From Streptomyces pseudovenezuelae (GTDB lineage Bacteria; Actinomycetota; Actinomycetes; Streptomycetales; Streptomycetaceae): a stretch of 64,000 bases of DNA. The stretch spans positions 744,001 through 808,000 of the forward strand of contig NZ_JARXVH010000001.1 of NCBI RefSeq assembly GCF_029892565.1, written 5' to 3'. Below are positions 33,273 through 42,935 of the stretch, in pieces. The position numbers and the translations under genes were made by a program. Every line of letters begins with the position of its first letter. The first letter of the stretch is position 1. A model generated the notes under the pieces. That model was not told where the DNA came from, did not search any database, and saw nothing but the letters and a program-made list of their open reading frames with translations.

Positions 33273-33779
33273 ATGCGCATCCGCCCCGCCCTGCCCGCCG
33301 AACTCCCCGCCCTCCAGGACATCGAGCGCGCCGCCGGAGCCGCCTTCCGGGAACTCGGCATGGAGGCGGTGGCGGATGACGAGCCGCCCACCCTGGAGGT
33401 CCTGGACCGCTACCGCAGGTCCGGCCGCGCCTGGGTCGCCGCCGCCGACGACACGGACCGCCCGCTGGCCTATCTGGTCTGTGAACCCATGGACGGCGCC
33501 CTCCACATCGAGCAGGTCTCGGTCCACCCCCACGCCGCCCGCCGGGGCGTGGGCCGGACTCTCCTCGCGTACGCCGCCGACCGTGCACGCGAGGAGGGCC
33601 TGACCGGTCTGACGCTGACCACCTTCGCCGAGGTGCCGTGGAACGCCTCGTACTACGCCCGTCTCGGCTTCCGGGTCCTGCCCGAGGCCGACCTCACGCC
33701 CGGACTGCGCGCGATCCGCGCCCACGAGCGGGAGCTCGGCCTCGACGGGTGGCCGCGCGTCTGCATGCGCCGCGACTAG
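33273..33779 (+). CDS. GNAT family N-acetyltransferase
   Basis: A 168-residue acetyltransferase. The acetyl-CoA loop is VHPHAARRGVGRTLLAYA (R-x-G-V-G-R), preceded by LHIEQVSV. The C-terminal part contains TFAEVPWNASYYARLGF, the usual GNAT Asn/Tyr region. The N-terminus IRPALPAELPALQDIERAAG is typical of small single-domain members. It converges on the acyl-CoA ligase gene with 21 bases between stops. The substrate cannot be predicted. Confidence 0.88.
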   Translation: MRIRPALPAELPALQDIERAAGAAFRELGMEAVADDEPPTLEVLDRYRRSGRAWVAAADDTDRPLAYLVCEPMDGALHIEQVSVHPHAARRGVGRTLLAYAADRAREEGLTGLTLTTFAEVPWNASYYARLGFRVLPEADLTPGLRAIRAHERELGLDGWPRVCMRRD

Positions 33780-33800
33780 AAGCCACCTTCCGAACACGGC

Positions 33801-35420
33801 CTAGTCGCCGGGGACGGCGTACTTCTCCCGCAGCTCGATCTTCCGCACCTTCCCGGACACCGTCATCGGGAAGGAGTCGAGCAGCTGCAGCCTGCTCGGG
33901 ATCTTGTAGTGCGCGAGCCGTCCCTCGCAGAAGGCGCGCAGGTCCTCCAGGGTCAGCGGGTCGGCCTGGTCCCGGGTGATGACACAGGCCAGGACCTCCT
34001 CGCCGTAGCGCTCGTGCGGGATGCCGACGACCTGGACGTCGGCGATCTTGGGATGGGCGTAGAGGAACTCCTCGATCTCGCGCGGGTAGATGTTCTCGCC
34101 GCCGCGGATGATGAGGTCCTTGATGCGGCCGACGATCTCGACGTAGCCGTCGTCGCGCATCATGGCGAGGTCGCCGGTGTGCATCCAGCGGCCGGGGTCG
34201 ACGGCCTCGGCGGTCTTCTCGGGTTCGTTCCAGTAGCCGAGCATCACGCTGTAGCCGCGGGTGCACAACTCGCCCGCGGCGCCGCGGGGTTGGGTCACCC
34301 CCGTGGCCGGGTCGACGACCTTCACCTCGATGTGCGGCAGGACCCGGCCGACGGTGCCCGTGCGGTGTTCCAGGTCGTCGTCCCTGCGGGTCTGGAGGGA
34401 GACGGGAGACGTCTCGGTCATGCCGTAGCAGATGGAGACCTCGGCCATGTGCATCTCGGCGACCACCCGCTTCATCACCTCCACCGGGCAGGGCGAGCCC
34501 GCCATGATGCCGGTGCGCAGGGACGAGAGGTCGTAGGTCGAGAAGTCGGGGAGGTTCAACTCCGCGATGAACATGGTCGGTACGCCGTAGAGGGAGGTAC
34601 AGCGCTCCTGCTGGACCGCCTCCAGGCTGGCCTTCGGGTCGAAGGACGGGGCCGGGATGACCATGCACCCGCCGTGCGAGGTGATCGCGAGGTTGGCCAT
34701 CACCATGCCGAAGCAGTGGTAGAAGGGCACCGGGATGCAGACCCGGTCCTGCTCCGTGTAGGAGATCAACTCCCCCACGAAGTAACCGTTGTTGAGGATG
34801 TTGTGGTGGGAGAGGGTGGCCCCCTTGGGGAAGCCCGTCGTGCCCGAGGTGTACTGGATGTTGATGGGGTCGTCGCAGGACAGCTCGCTCTTGCGCGTCC
34901 ACAGGTCCTCGTACAGGTCGGGCGTCCCTCGTCGCAGCAGCGCCTCCCAGCTCGGGTCGCCGATGTACACGACCTCGCGCAACTCGGGGCACTTTCCGCG
35001 CACTTGGTCGACCATCGCTCGGTAGTCGCTGGTCTTGTGGCTGAGGGAGGCGACCAGCAGGGAGATCCCGGCCTGCTTGAGGACGTACTCGACCTCGTGG
35101 GTGCGGTAGGCCGGGTTGATGTTCACCATGATCGCGCCGATCCGGGCGGTGGCGTACTGCACCAGCACCCATTCCGGGCAGTTGATCGCCCAGATGCCCA
35201 CCCGGTCGTCCTTGGCGACTCCGGTCGCGAGCAGCGCGTACGCCAACTGGTCGACGTCGGCCGCGAATTCGGCGTAGGTCCAGCGCCGTCCGGAGGGGAC
35301 GTCGACCAGCGCCTCGCGGTCGGGCCAGGCGGCGACGGCCCGGTCGAGGTTGGCGCCGATCGTGTCGCCGAGCAGGGTCGTCCCGCTCGTGCCGTGGGTG
35401 TACGAGGGTTGTGCGCTCAC
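33801..35420 (-). CDS. AMP-binding fatty acyl-CoA ligase
   Basis: A 539-residue member of the ANL adenylating family. The phosphate-binding loop is [18 protein letters not shown], the adenine motif is [12 protein letters not shown], and the hinge region reads [20 protein letters not shown]. The catalytic lysine motif near the C-terminus is [15 protein letters not shown]. It activates a carboxylic acid, probably medium- or long-chain, as acyl-AMP and then acyl-CoA. Its start overlaps the stop of the upstream ligase gene by four bases, so both are one operon. A GAF-LuxR regulator is divergent from that operon. Confidence 0.92.
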   Translation of the reverse strand: MSAQPSYTHGTSGTTLLGDTIGANLDRAVAAWPDREALVDVPSGRRWTYAEFAADVDQLAYALLATGVAKDDRVGIWAINCPEWVLVQYATARIGAIMVNINPAYRTHEVEYVLKQAGISLLVASLSHKTSDYRAMVDQVRGKCPELREVVYIGDPSWEALLRRGTPDLYEDLWTRKSELSCDDPINIQYTSGTTGFPKGATLSHHNILNNGYFVGELISYTEQDRVCIPVPFYHCFGMVMANLAITSHGGCMVIPAPSFDPKASLEAVQQERCTSLYGVPTMFIAELNLPDFSTYDLSSLRTGIMAGSPCPVEVMKRVVAEMHMAEVSICYGMTETSPVSLQTRRDDDLEHRTGTVGRVLPHIEVKVVDPATGVTQPRGAAGELCTRGYSVMLGYWNEPEKTAEAVDPGRWMHTGDLAMMRDDGYVEIVGRIKDLIIRGGENIYPREIEEFLYAHPKIADVQVVGIPHERYGEEVLACVITRDQADPLTLEDLRAFCEGRLAHYKIPSRLQLLDSFPMTVSGKVRKIELREKYAVPGD

Positions 35421-37090
35421 CGGAAGTCCTCCTCGCGGTACTCGTCCGCCGAGCCGGCGGCCGTGGCCTCACGCAGCTCGATCCGGCGGATCTTGCCGGA
35501 GACGGTCTTGGGCAGCGTCCCGAACTCCAGTCGGCGGACGCGCTTGTAGGGGGCCAGGACCTCGCGGGAGTGCTCGAAGAGCACCTTCGCGGTGTCGGGG
35601 CCCGGCTGCCAGCCCTCGGCAAGGACGACGTACGCCTTCGGTACGGCCAGGCGCAGTTCGTCCGGCGCGGGCACGACCGCCGCCTCGGCCACCGCCTCGT
35701 GTTCGAGCAGCGCGCTCTCCAGCTCGAAGGGGCTGATCTTGTAGTCGGAGGCCTTGAAGACGTCGTCGGAACGGCCGACGTAGGTGATGTAGCCGTCCTC
35801 GTCGCGGGAGCCGATGTCGCCGGTGCGGTAGTAGCCGCCGGCCATCGCCTCCGCCGTACGGTCGGGGTCTCCGTGGTAGCCGGTCATCAGGCCGACCGGG
35901 TTGACGGACAGGTCGAGGGAGATCTCGCCCTCGGTGACGCCGGGGGCGCCGGTCACGGGGTCCAGGAGCTCGACCCGGTAGCCCGGGCTCGGCCGGCCCA
36001 TCGAACCGGTCTTGAGCGGCTGGCCGGGGCTGTTGGCGACCTGCACGGCGGTCTCGGTCTGTCCGAAGCCGTCCCGGACGGTCACGCCCCAGGCGCGCCG
36101 CACCTGTTCGATGACCTCGGGGTTCAACGGCTCCCCCGCGGCCACGACTTCGCGCGGCGGGGTGCGCAGTTGGGTCAGGTCGGCCTGGATCAGCATGCGC
36201 CAGACGGTCGGCGGGGCGCAGAAGGTGGTGATGCCCGCGCGGTCCATCTCGGCCATCAGCCGGGCCGGGTCGAAGCGCGTGTAGTTGTGGATGAAGACGG
36301 TCGCCTCGGCGTTCCACGGCGCGAACAGGTTCGACCACGCGTGCTTGGCCCAGCCCGGCGAGGAGATGTTCAGGTGCACGTCTCCCGGCTTGAGGCCGAT
36401 CCAGTACAGGGTGGTGAGATGCCCGATCGGATACGACGTGTGGGTGTGCTCGACCAGCTTGGGGTGGGCGGTCGTGCCCGAGGTGAAGTACAGCATCAGC
36501 GGGTCGTCGGCGAGGGTGGGCCCGTCCGGGAGGAACTCGGCGGGGGCGACGTACGCGTCCTCGTACGGCTCCCAGCCCTCCTCCGGCAGGCCGCCGACCG
36601 AGATGCGCGTGTAACTGCCCGGCACGTCGGCGAACTTGGCGGTGTCCTCGGCGCGCACGATCGCGTGCCCGACCCGCCCGCGCTCGACGCGGTCGCGCAG
36701 GTCGGCGGGGCCGAGCAGCGGGGTGGCCGGGATGACGACGGCGCGCAGTTTCATCGCGGCCAGCGCGGTCTCCCACAGTTCGGCCTGGTTGCCGAGCATG
36801 ACGAGGATGCGGTCCTCGGGGCCGACACCGCGGTCGCGCAGCCAGTTCGCGATCCGGTCGGAGCGCTCGGACAGCTCCGCGAAGGACAACCGGACCTCGG
36901 TGCCGTCCTCCTCGACGATGTGCAGCGCGGTCCGGTCGTTGCCCTCGGCGATGACGTCGAACCAGTCGAGCGCCCAGTTGAACCGCTCGGGCCGGGGCCA
37001 GCTGAATCCCTCGTACGCCTTCGCGTAGTCGTCGCGGTGCTCCAGCAGGAAGTCTCGCGCGCCGCGGAAGAGCTCCGTCGCCGTCGTCAT
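35417..37090 (-). CDS. AMP-binding acyl-CoA synthetase
   Basis: A 557-residue ANL-family ligase. The P-loop is [17 protein letters not shown] and the adenine motif is [21 protein letters not shown]. The hinge is [21 protein letters not shown] and the catalytic lysine motif is [13 protein letters not shown]. The loop and the [16 protein letters not shown]-terminus resemble the medium-chain acyl-CoA synthetase (ACSM) branch. First gene of a two-ligase operon, coupled to the next by an ATGA overlap. The substrate may differ from that of the downstream ligase; a carboxylic-acid-responsive regulator is encoded divergently. Confidence 0.92.
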   Translation of the reverse strand: MTTATELFRGARDFLLEHRDDYAKAYEGFSWPRPERFNWALDWFDVIAEGNDRTALHIVEEDGTEVRLSFAELSERSDRIANWLRDRGVGPEDRILVMLGNQAELWETALAAMKLRAVVIPATPLLGPADLRDRVERGRVGHAIVRAEDTAKFADVPGSYTRISVGGLPEEGWEPYEDAYVAPAEFLPDGPTLADDPLMLYFTSGTTAHPKLVEHTHTSYPIGHLTTLYWIGLKPGDVHLNISSPGWAKHAWSNLFAPWNAEATVFIHNYTRFDPARLMAEMDRAGITTFCAPPTVWRMLIQADLTQLRTPPREVVAAGEPLNPEVIEQVRRAWGVTVRDGFGQTETAVQVANSPGQPLKTGSMGRPSPGYRVELLDPVTGAPGVTEGEISLDLSVNPVGLMTGYHGDPDRTAEAMAGGYYRTGDIGSRDEDGYITYVGRSDDVFKASDYKISPFELESALLEHEAVAEAAVVPAPDELRLAVPKAYVVLAEGWQPGPDTAKVLFEHSREVLAPYKRVRRLEFGTLPKTVSGKIRRIELREATAAGSADEYREEDFR

Positions 37091-37165
37091 CTTGCGTCCT
37101 CCTCGTTACCGGACCATTGCCGGGCGGCTCTCTGCCATCGTGTAATCCGTGATGCAGGTCTCACT

Positions 37166-37181
37166 ACCCCCGAACGGGGGT
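37166..37181. promoter_or_regulatory. ACCCCCG-AA-CGGGGGT palindrome in ligase/GAF-LuxR region
   Basis: A perfect 16-bp palindrome, 76 bases from the ligase start and 27 bases from the GAF-LuxR GTG. It is a likely operator for the divergent regulator; binding is inferred. Confidence 0.5.
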
Positions 37182-37207
37182 GTGCGCTGCGGGGAAAGGG
37201 CGATCAG

Positions 37208-38044
37208 GTGACGACGGACGCTGCGGGGTCGGTGGAGATACGGGGTGCGCTGGTGCGGATGCGGCGCCTGACCGGGCTGCCGGTGGCCTTCGGCGGCCTG
37301 GTGGAGGCGGGGCGCGGGCAGGTGCGCATCAGCGAGCTCAGTGGCACCGCCACGCCCGCGCTGCGGGCCCTCGCGGTGGCCTCCGGCAACGGGCTGGGCG
37401 GTCGGGCGGTCGCGCTGGCCCGGCCGTGCGCGGTGGCGGACTACTCGTCCTCGCCGCAGATCAGTCACGAGTACGACGCGCCGGTCGCCGCCGAGGGGCT
37501 GCGCTCGATGCTGGCGGTGCCGGTGGTGGTGCGGCGCCGGGTGCGCGGTGTGCTGTACGGCGCCCTGCGCTCGGCCCAGCCGCTCGGTGACCGGACGCTG
37601 AGCCTGGCGATGGAGGCCGCGCGGGACGTCGAGCAGGCGCTGGTCGTCCAGGAGGAGGTGCGCGGCCTGATGGCGGTGGCCGCACACACCGAGCCGGACC
37701 GGGACCCGGCGGGAGGGGCCGTGGTGGAGCAGGTGCGACAGGCGCACGCGGCGCTGCGGGCGCTGGGGCCGCGGATCGCCGACCCGGTGCTGCGGGCCGA
37801 ACTCCTCGACGCCTGCGAGCTGTTGGCGTCGGGGGAGTCGGCCGGGGAGGTGCGGCTCGCGCCCCGGGAACTGGACGTGCTGGCGTGTCTGGCGGCGGGG
37901 GCGACCAACGCGGCGGCGGCCGAGCGGCTGGGGCTGCGGCCGGAGACGGTGAAGAGCTATCTGCGCTCGGCGATGCGCAGGCTGGGCGCCCACACCCGGG
38001 GAGAGGCGGTGGCGTCGGCGCGGCGCGCGGGGCTGTTGCCCTAG
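37208..38044 (+). CDS. GAF domain LuxR family transcriptional regulator
   Basis: A 278-residue one-component regulator. Residues about 15-140 form a GAF-like sensor (FGGLVEAGRGQVRISEL, GLGGRAVALARPCAVADY, AVPVVVRRRVRGVLYGAL). The C-terminal LuxR helix-turn-helix is LAPRELDVLACLAAGATNAAAAERLGL followed by PETVKSYLRSAMRRLGAHTR. The GTG at 37208 is chosen because the GAF fold starts there; the upstream open frame is antisense to the ligase genes. It is divergent from the two acyl-CoA ligase genes across 117 bases with a palindrome, so it probably senses an acid or its CoA ester and controls them. Confidence 0.88.
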   Translation: MTTDAAGSVEIRGALVRMRRLTGLPVAFGGLVEAGRGQVRISELSGTATPALRALAVASGNGLGGRAVALARPCAVADYSSSPQISHEYDAPVAAEGLRSMLAVPVVVRRRVRGVLYGALRSAQPLGDRTLSLAMEAARDVEQALVVQEEVRGLMAVAAHTEPDRDPAGGAVVEQVRQAHAALRALGPRIADPVLRAELLDACELLASGESAGEVRLAPRELDVLACLAAGATNAAAAERLGLRPETVKSYLRSAMRRLGAHTRGEAVASARRAGLLP

Positions 38045-38089
38045 GTGTGCCGGGGCTGTGGTCAGGTGTGCCGGGGTTCCCGGGTGGGC

Positions 38090-38200
38090 AATCTATTCAT
38101 TCAGCCACGCTTTGAATTTGCCTATGCCTCAATGTTGTTATATCCCTCACCACCTGGTCCGTCCGAATTTCAATGAGACATTGCCTAGAATTTGGCCCGG
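38090..38200 (+). promoter_or_regulatory. Low-GC promoter patch upstream of LAL regulator
   Basis: This stretch is markedly AT-richer than its surroundings (for example TTGTTATAT and GAATTTCAATG). It includes a plausible -10 box TAGAAT at 38186-38191, 31 bases before the GTG start. It is non-coding by codon pattern. Confidence 0.4.
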
Positions 38201-38222
38201 ACACGACACACGGAGGGGAGCG

Positions 38223-41087
38223 GTGACCGTGCCACGGGACTTCAAGGAACCTGCCAGATGCCGCCCCGACCTGGTCATCGGCAGGGAGGAGCTGTTCGGC
38301 GCGGCGCACGAGCAGCTCACCCACGGCGGGAGCGTGCTGCTCCACGGCCCCGCCGGAATTGGAAAGTCGACCGTGCTGCGGGCATTGGCCACCGAATACG
38401 GGGCGCATGCACGTACCGTGTTGCGCTGCTCGGCCACCGAGTCCGAATCCCATCTCCCCTTCCTGGCGCTGGCCGACCTGCTCGGCCTGGTCGCCGACGA
38501 GGTCTCCCAGCGGCTGCCCGCCGCCCAGCGCACCGCCCTGGAATCGGCGCTCACCGGCCGCGGCGAATCGACTCTGCAACGCGACGGCCTCGCCCTGCGC
38601 CTGGCCGTCCTGTCCACCCTGCGCGCCCTCGCCGCCGAGGGCCCCGTCCTGATCGTCGCCGACGACCTCCAGTGGCTGGACCCGGCCAGCGCGGAACTGC
38701 TCGGCTTCGCCGCCCGCCGCCTCGGCGACACCCCCGTCCAGCTGCTGTGCGCGGTACGGACCGAGGGGCAGGAGTACGACCGTCATCTACGCGCGTCCCC
38801 GCCGGACACCCTCGCCGTCCGGCTCGGCGCGCTCTCCCGCGCCCAGGTCTCCGCGCTGCTCGACCACCGCGGCTACACCGGCCTGCCCCGCTCCACGGTC
38901 CGCGACATCCACCGCACCAGCGCCGGCAACCCGCTCTTCGCCCTGGAACTGGGCCGTGCCCTGGCCGAGAACCCCACCCCGCCCCGCCCCGGCGAGCCGC
39001 TCCCGGTGCCGACCTCGCTGCGCGCCCTCGTCCTGAACCGGCTGGACATGCTGCCCGCCGCGGCCCGCCACACCCTCCTTGTGGCCAGCGCCGGCGCCCG
39101 CCCCACCCTGGCCCTGCTGCACGCGGCCGGCCGCGAGAACGCCGAGGCCGAGACCGCGCAGGCGGCCGAACTCGGCCTCCTTGCCACGGAACCCGAGGGC
39201 CCCGCCGTACGGTTCGCGCACCCGCTGATCTCGGCCGCCCTGTACGCGGAGGCGCCCGCGCAGGAGCGGCGGGCCGCGCACGCCGCGCTGTCCACGGCGG
39301 CCTCCGACCCCATCGAGCGCGCCCGCCACCTCGCTCTCGCCACCACCGGCACCGACCCGGAGGCCGCCGCCCGGCTGGCCGAGGCCGCCGCGCTGGCCCG
39401 GGACCGCGGGGCGCCCTCGGTGGCCGCCTCGCTCGGCCTGCTCGCCGCCCGGCACACCCCGGCCGACGACACGCCGGGCCCCGACGAGCACCGGCTGCAG
39501 GCCGCCGAGGACGCGATCACCGCCGGCGAGGTGGACCTCGCCCGGGACATCGCGCGCGAGGTGCTCACCCGGGCCACCGCGCCCGCCGACCGGGTGCGGG
39601 CCTGGATGGTGGTGATCGAGTCGGCCGGGCAGGCGATCGGCGAGGTCGACACCGTCTACCCGCAGGTGCTGGCCGACGCCGGCGACGACCCGCGGCTGCT
39701 CGCCCTGGTCCACTACCAACTGGCCTGGCGGGGACTGGTCGTGGAGGGCGACTTCGCCATCGGCCGGGAGGAGGCCGCGCGCGCCGCGGAGCTGGCGGCC
39801 CGGGCCGGCGACCGGCGCACGGAGCTGCTCGCGCTCGCGTTCCAGGCGCAGACCGAGACCCTGATGGGTCACCCGGACGCCCCCGCGACCATCAAACGGG
39901 CGCTCAAGGAGCCGCAGGATCCCGCGGTCTCCTGCCATCACAACGGCGCGGGCGCCGCCCGGTACCGCTGGCTGATCATGAGCGACCAGCTGCCCGAGGC
40001 CCGCTCGACCGTCACCGCGCTGCTGCGCGAGGTGCGGCGGCGCGGCATGGTCGAGAGCGAGGTCCACTTCGTCCGGCTGCTCGCCGAGACCGAACTGCGC
40101 TCCGGGCACTGCGGACGCGCCCTGGACCTGGCCCGCGAGAGCATGCGGCTGGCCCGTGACTCCGGGATCGGCGAGATCCCCTCGGCCGTGCTCAACTCCC
40201 TCGCCGAGGCCACCGGCGGCGACCCGGAGCGCGCCCTCGCCCTCGCCCACGAGTCCGTGGAGCAGGCCGAGCAGGTCGGCGACCAGATGTACGTCTCCCG
40301 GGGGCTGACGGCCCTCGGGTACACCCAGTTGGTGGCCGGGGACGCCGAGGGCGCGGCGCGCTCGCTGCGCCGGGTGCGGGAGCTGGAGCACGGGCTCGGC
40401 ATCACCGATCCGGCGCGTGGCCGCTGGCAGGGCGACCTCGCCGAGGCCCTCGTCCGGATCGGCGAGGTCGAGGAGGCGCGGCAACTCGTCGCCGTGACGC
40501 GCGAGCACGCGCTGCGGCTCGGCCGCGAGAGCGTGCTGGCCGTACTCGACCGGGCCGAGGCGCTGGTGCGGGCCGCGCGCGGCGAACACGAGGCCGCGCT
40601 CGCCCAGCTGACGTCGGTTCAGGACCGGCTCGCCAAGCTGGGCTACGGCCTTGAGGAGGCGCGGGCCGCGTTCGCGCTGGCCGCCCTGCGCACCGACCCG
40701 CACGTGCTCGGCCTCGCCAGACCGGACGGAACCCCCGTTCCGGGGCCGACGACCTACGACGAGGCCGCCCGGCTGTTCCGGCGCTGCCGGGCGCTGCCGT
40801 GGCTGCGTCAGGTGGACGCGGCGGCCTCGGCGAACCCGCGGGAACCGATCGCCCCCTCCGCGACGTCAGAGGGCGCGGAAGGGCTCGCCGCCCTGGAAGG
40901 GCTCGCCGCGATGGAGCGTCAGGTCGCCGCGCTCGTCATGGAGGGCGCGACCAACCGGGAGATCGCCGCACGTCTGTTCATCAGCGTGAAGACGGTCGAG
41001 GCGACCCTCACGCGGGTCTACCGCAAGTTGGGGATCCGCTCGCGGGTGGACATCGTCCGTCTGGCGGCGGGGCGCCGTACGAAGTGA
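38223..41087 (+). CDS. Large ATP-binding LuxR-family (LAL) regulator
   Basis: A 954-residue STAND-type regulator. Walker A is LLHGPAGIGKSTVLRAL (K48) and Walker B is VLIVADDLQWLDPAS (around residue 143). A long TPR-like helical region rich in Ala, Arg and Glu follows. The C-terminal LuxR helix-turn-helix is AAMERQVAALVMEGATNREIAARLF plus SVKTVEATLTRVYRKLGIRSR. The GTG at 38223 follows GGAGGGGAG; upstream in-frame ATGs would translate the AT-rich promoter patch. LAL regulators often activate secondary metabolism or secreted-enzyme genes; the trypsin gene 200 bases downstream is a possible target. The ligand is unknown. Confidence 0.9.
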   Translation: MTVPRDFKEPARCRPDLVIGREELFGAAHEQLTHGGSVLLHGPAGIGKSTVLRALATEYGAHARTVLRCSATESESHLPFLALADLLGLVADEVSQRLPAAQRTALESALTGRGESTLQRDGLALRLAVLSTLRALAAEGPVLIVADDLQWLDPASAELLGFAARRLGDTPVQLLCAVRTEGQEYDRHLRASPPDTLAVRLGALSRAQVSALLDHRGYTGLPRSTVRDIHRTSAGNPLFALELGRALAENPTPPRPGEPLPVPTSLRALVLNRLDMLPAAARHTLLVASAGARPTLALLHAAGRENAEAETAQAAELGLLATEPEGPAVRFAHPLISAALYAEAPAQERRAAHAALSTAASDPIERARHLALATTGTDPEAAARLAEAAALARDRGAPSVAASLGLLAARHTPADDTPGPDEHRLQAAEDAITAGEVDLARDIAREVLTRATAPADRVRAWMVVIESAGQAIGEVDTVYPQVLADAGDDPRLLALVHYQLAWRGLVVEGDFAIGREEAARAAELAARAGDRRTELLALAFQAQTETLMGHPDAPATIKRALKEPQDPAVSCHHNGAGAARYRWLIMSDQLPEARSTVTALLREVRRRGMVESEVHFVRLLAETELRSGHCGRALDLARESMRLARDSGIGEIPSAVLNSLAEATGGDPERALALAHESVEQAEQVGDQMYVSRGLTALGYTQLVAGDAEGAARSLRRVRELEHGLGITDPARGRWQGDLAEALVRIGEVEEARQLVAVTREHALRLGRESVLAVLDRAEALVRAARGEHEAALAQLTSVQDRLAKLGYGLEEARAAFALAALRTDPHVLGLARPDGTPVPGPTTYDEAARLFRRCRALPWLRQVDAAASANPREPIAPSATSEGAEGLAALEGLAAMERQVAALVMEGATNREIAARLFISVKTVEATLTRVYRKLGIRSRVDIVRLAAGRRTK

Positions 41088-41136
41088 GGCCGACCCGGGT
41101 TTACTGAGGGCGACCGAGGGTTTTCCCTGCCCAACT

Positions 41137-41146
41137 CCCCTAGGGG
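41137..41146 (+). promoter_or_regulatory. CCCCTAGGGG palindrome upstream of trypsin gene
   Basis: A 10-bp perfect palindrome in an AACTCCCCTAGGGGGTT context, about 145 bases before the protease ATG and 50 bases after the LAL gene. A possible LuxR-type operator; weak evidence. Confidence 0.35.
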
Positions 41147-41291
41147 GTTCCCTCATTGGGCGCGAGGTGTGCCTGGTTCTAGCGTGAGGACGTGCCGCTC
41201 GCCCGGGCACACGGGGGTCGGTCCCGCGGCCCCCGTGCACCACCCCCACACCCGCGCGAACCCCCACCGGCAACCCCCACTGAGGAGACTC

Positions 41292-42083
41292 ATGTTCGGG
41301 CTCAACCGCGCCAAGAAGACCGCCGCCGTCATCGCGGCGACCGCGGCCGCCGCGGCGACCGCACTGCTCAGCGCCCCCACCGCTGTAGCGGCCCCCCAGC
41401 CCATCGTGGGCGGCACCACGACCACGACGACGACGTACCCGTTCATGATGCAGATCACGGACGCCTCGCAGAACCAGTTCTGCGGCGGCACCCTGGTGTC
41501 GGCGACCAAGGTCGTCACGGCCGCCCACTGTATGGTCGGCGAGACCACCAGCAGCGTCAGAGTCGTCGGTGGCCGCACCTACCTGAACGGCACCAACGGC
41601 ACGGTCGCCCGGGTCAGCAAGATCTGGATCAACCCCAGCTACACGGACGCCACCAACGGCGACGACGTGGCCGTCCTGACCCTCTCGACGTCGATGCCGT
41701 ACACCACGGCCTCCTACGTCTCCTCCTCCCAGACCGGGGTGTACGCGGCCGGCACCACGGCCCGCATCATCGGCTGGGGCACCACCTCGGAGAACGGCAG
41801 CTCCTCCAACCAGCTGCGGACCGCGACGGTCCCGACCGTGTCGGACACCAGCTGCCGCAGCTCCTACGGTTCCGACTACGTCGCGACCGACATGGTTTGC
41901 GCCGGATACACATCCGGCGGCGTAGACACCTGCCAGGGCGACAGCGGCGGTCCCCTGCTCATCGGGGGCGTCCTGGCAGGGATCACTTCTTGGGGCGAGG
42001 GCTGTGCGGAGGCCGGTTACCCGGGTGTCTACACCCGGCTGACCACCTTCTCCAGCCTGGTGACCACGCAGGTCAACTCGTAA
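41292..42083 (+). CDS. Secreted trypsin-like serine protease
   Basis: A 263-residue S1 family preproprotein. Residues 1-35 form a signal peptide and short propeptide, and the mature chain begins IVGG at residue 38. The catalytic triad is H79 (TAAHC), D125 (NGDDVAVL) and S218 (GDSGGP). D212, six residues before the serine, is the S1-pocket aspartate, so cleavage after Arg or Lys is expected, as in Streptomyces trypsins. Seven Thr residues in a row (42-48) follow IVGG, where relatives have mixed residues. ATG 41292 follows GAGGAG. A strong terminator follows the gene. The preceding LAL gene is a candidate regulator. Confidence 0.95.
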   Translation: MFGLNRAKKTAAVIAATAAAAATALLSAPTAVAAPQPIVGGTTTTTTTYPFMMQITDASQNQFCGGTLVSATKVVTAAHCMVGETTSSVRVVGGRTYLNGTNGTVARVSKIWINPSYTDATNGDDVAVLTLSTSMPYTTASYVSSSQTGVYAAGTTARIIGWGTTSENGSSSNQLRTATVPTVSDTSCRSSYGSDYVATDMVCAGYTSGGVDTCQGDSGGPLLIGGVLAGITSWGEGCAEAGYPGVYTRLTTFSSLVTTQVNS

Positions 42084-42121
42084 CCCAGAAGGTCTCCTGA
42101 GCACTCCTCAGGTGAAATACC

Positions 42122-42164
42122 AGGGGGCGTTGCGAGCTTCCACGAGCAGTTCGCAACGCCCCCT
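42122..42164 (+). terminator. Terminator of the trypsin gene
   Basis: AGGGGGCGTTGCGA / TCGCAACGCCCCCT: perfect 14-bp stem with a 15-nt loop, 38 bases after the protease stop. Confidence 0.75.
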
Positions 42165-42269
42165 ATCCATGTCCGCGTCCAAGGGATCACCTCGGGAAAG
42201 CTTCCAGAAGGGTCCTAGAGGCGCCCGCCCTCCGCCTGTTTCAATGAGCGGCCGAGGGAGTTGATACGC

Positions 42270-42917
42270 ATGGTGTCCACGGACCGTTTCCTGGCCTTCG
42301 CGGCGATGTCGCTGCTGGTGATCGTGATCCCCGGGCCGAGCGTCATGTTCGTCATCGGACGGGCCCTGGCACACGGCCGCCGCACCGCCGTCGCGACGGC
42401 GATGGGCAACCTCATCGGCTCGTACCTGCTGGTGGTGGCCGTCGCGGTGGGCATCGGCTCGCTGGTGGAGCGGTCGGTCACGCTCTACCTCGCGGTGAAG
42501 CTGGCGGGCGCCGCCTATCTCGTCTACCTGGGCGTGCAGGCCGTCCGGCACCGCAAGGAACTCAGGGCGTCGGCGATCGCGACCCGCCCCGAACAGCCGG
42601 CCCGCGGCGATCTGCGCACGGTCCTCGACGGCGCCCTCGTCGGGGTCACCAACCCGAAGGGCGTGGTGTTCTTCGCCGCCGTACTCCCCCAGTTCGTGGA
42701 CCACGCGGCGGGCCGGGTCCCGCTGCAGATGCTCGTTCTGGGCCTGATCCCGATCTCCATCGGCCTGGTCACGGACACCCTGTGGGGCCTGACCGCCTCG
42801 GCCGCCCGCGGCTGGTTCGCCCGCTCCGACCGCCGCCTGTCCCTGATCGGCGGCGCGGGCGGCTTCACGATGATCGGCCTGGGCGTGACGGTCGCGGTGA
42901 CGGGCCGCGCGGACTGA
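42270..42917 (+). CDS. LysE/RhtB family amino acid exporter
   Basis: A 215-residue membrane protein with about six hydrophobic segments. It carries the LysE signatures IVIPGPSVMFVIGRAL near the N-terminus and GVTNPKGVVFFAAVLPQFV in the middle. The family exports amino acids or related compounds. ATG 42270 is chosen because GAGGGAG lies nine bases upstream; the in-frame TTG at 42261 has no room for a ribosome site. It converges on the AlkZ-like gene with 18 bases between stops. Confidence 0.9.
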   Translation: MVSTDRFLAFAAMSLLVIVIPGPSVMFVIGRALAHGRRTAVATAMGNLIGSYLLVVAVAVGIGSLVERSVTLYLAVKLAGAAYLVYLGVQAVRHRKELRASAIATRPEQPARGDLRTVLDGALVGVTNPKGVVFFAAVLPQFVDHAAGRVPLQMLVLGLIPISIGLVTDTLWGLTASAARGWFARSDRRLSLIGGAGGFTMIGLGVTVAVTGRAD

Positions 42918-42935
42918 GGCCGTCCCTTTCCGCCT

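Noticed and set aside
38058-38222. Upstream in-frame ATG extending the LAL regulator by 55 residues
   Set aside because: It would translate the AT-rich promoter patch, has no ribosome site and does not look like regulator sequence; GTG 38223 has an ideal GGAGG.
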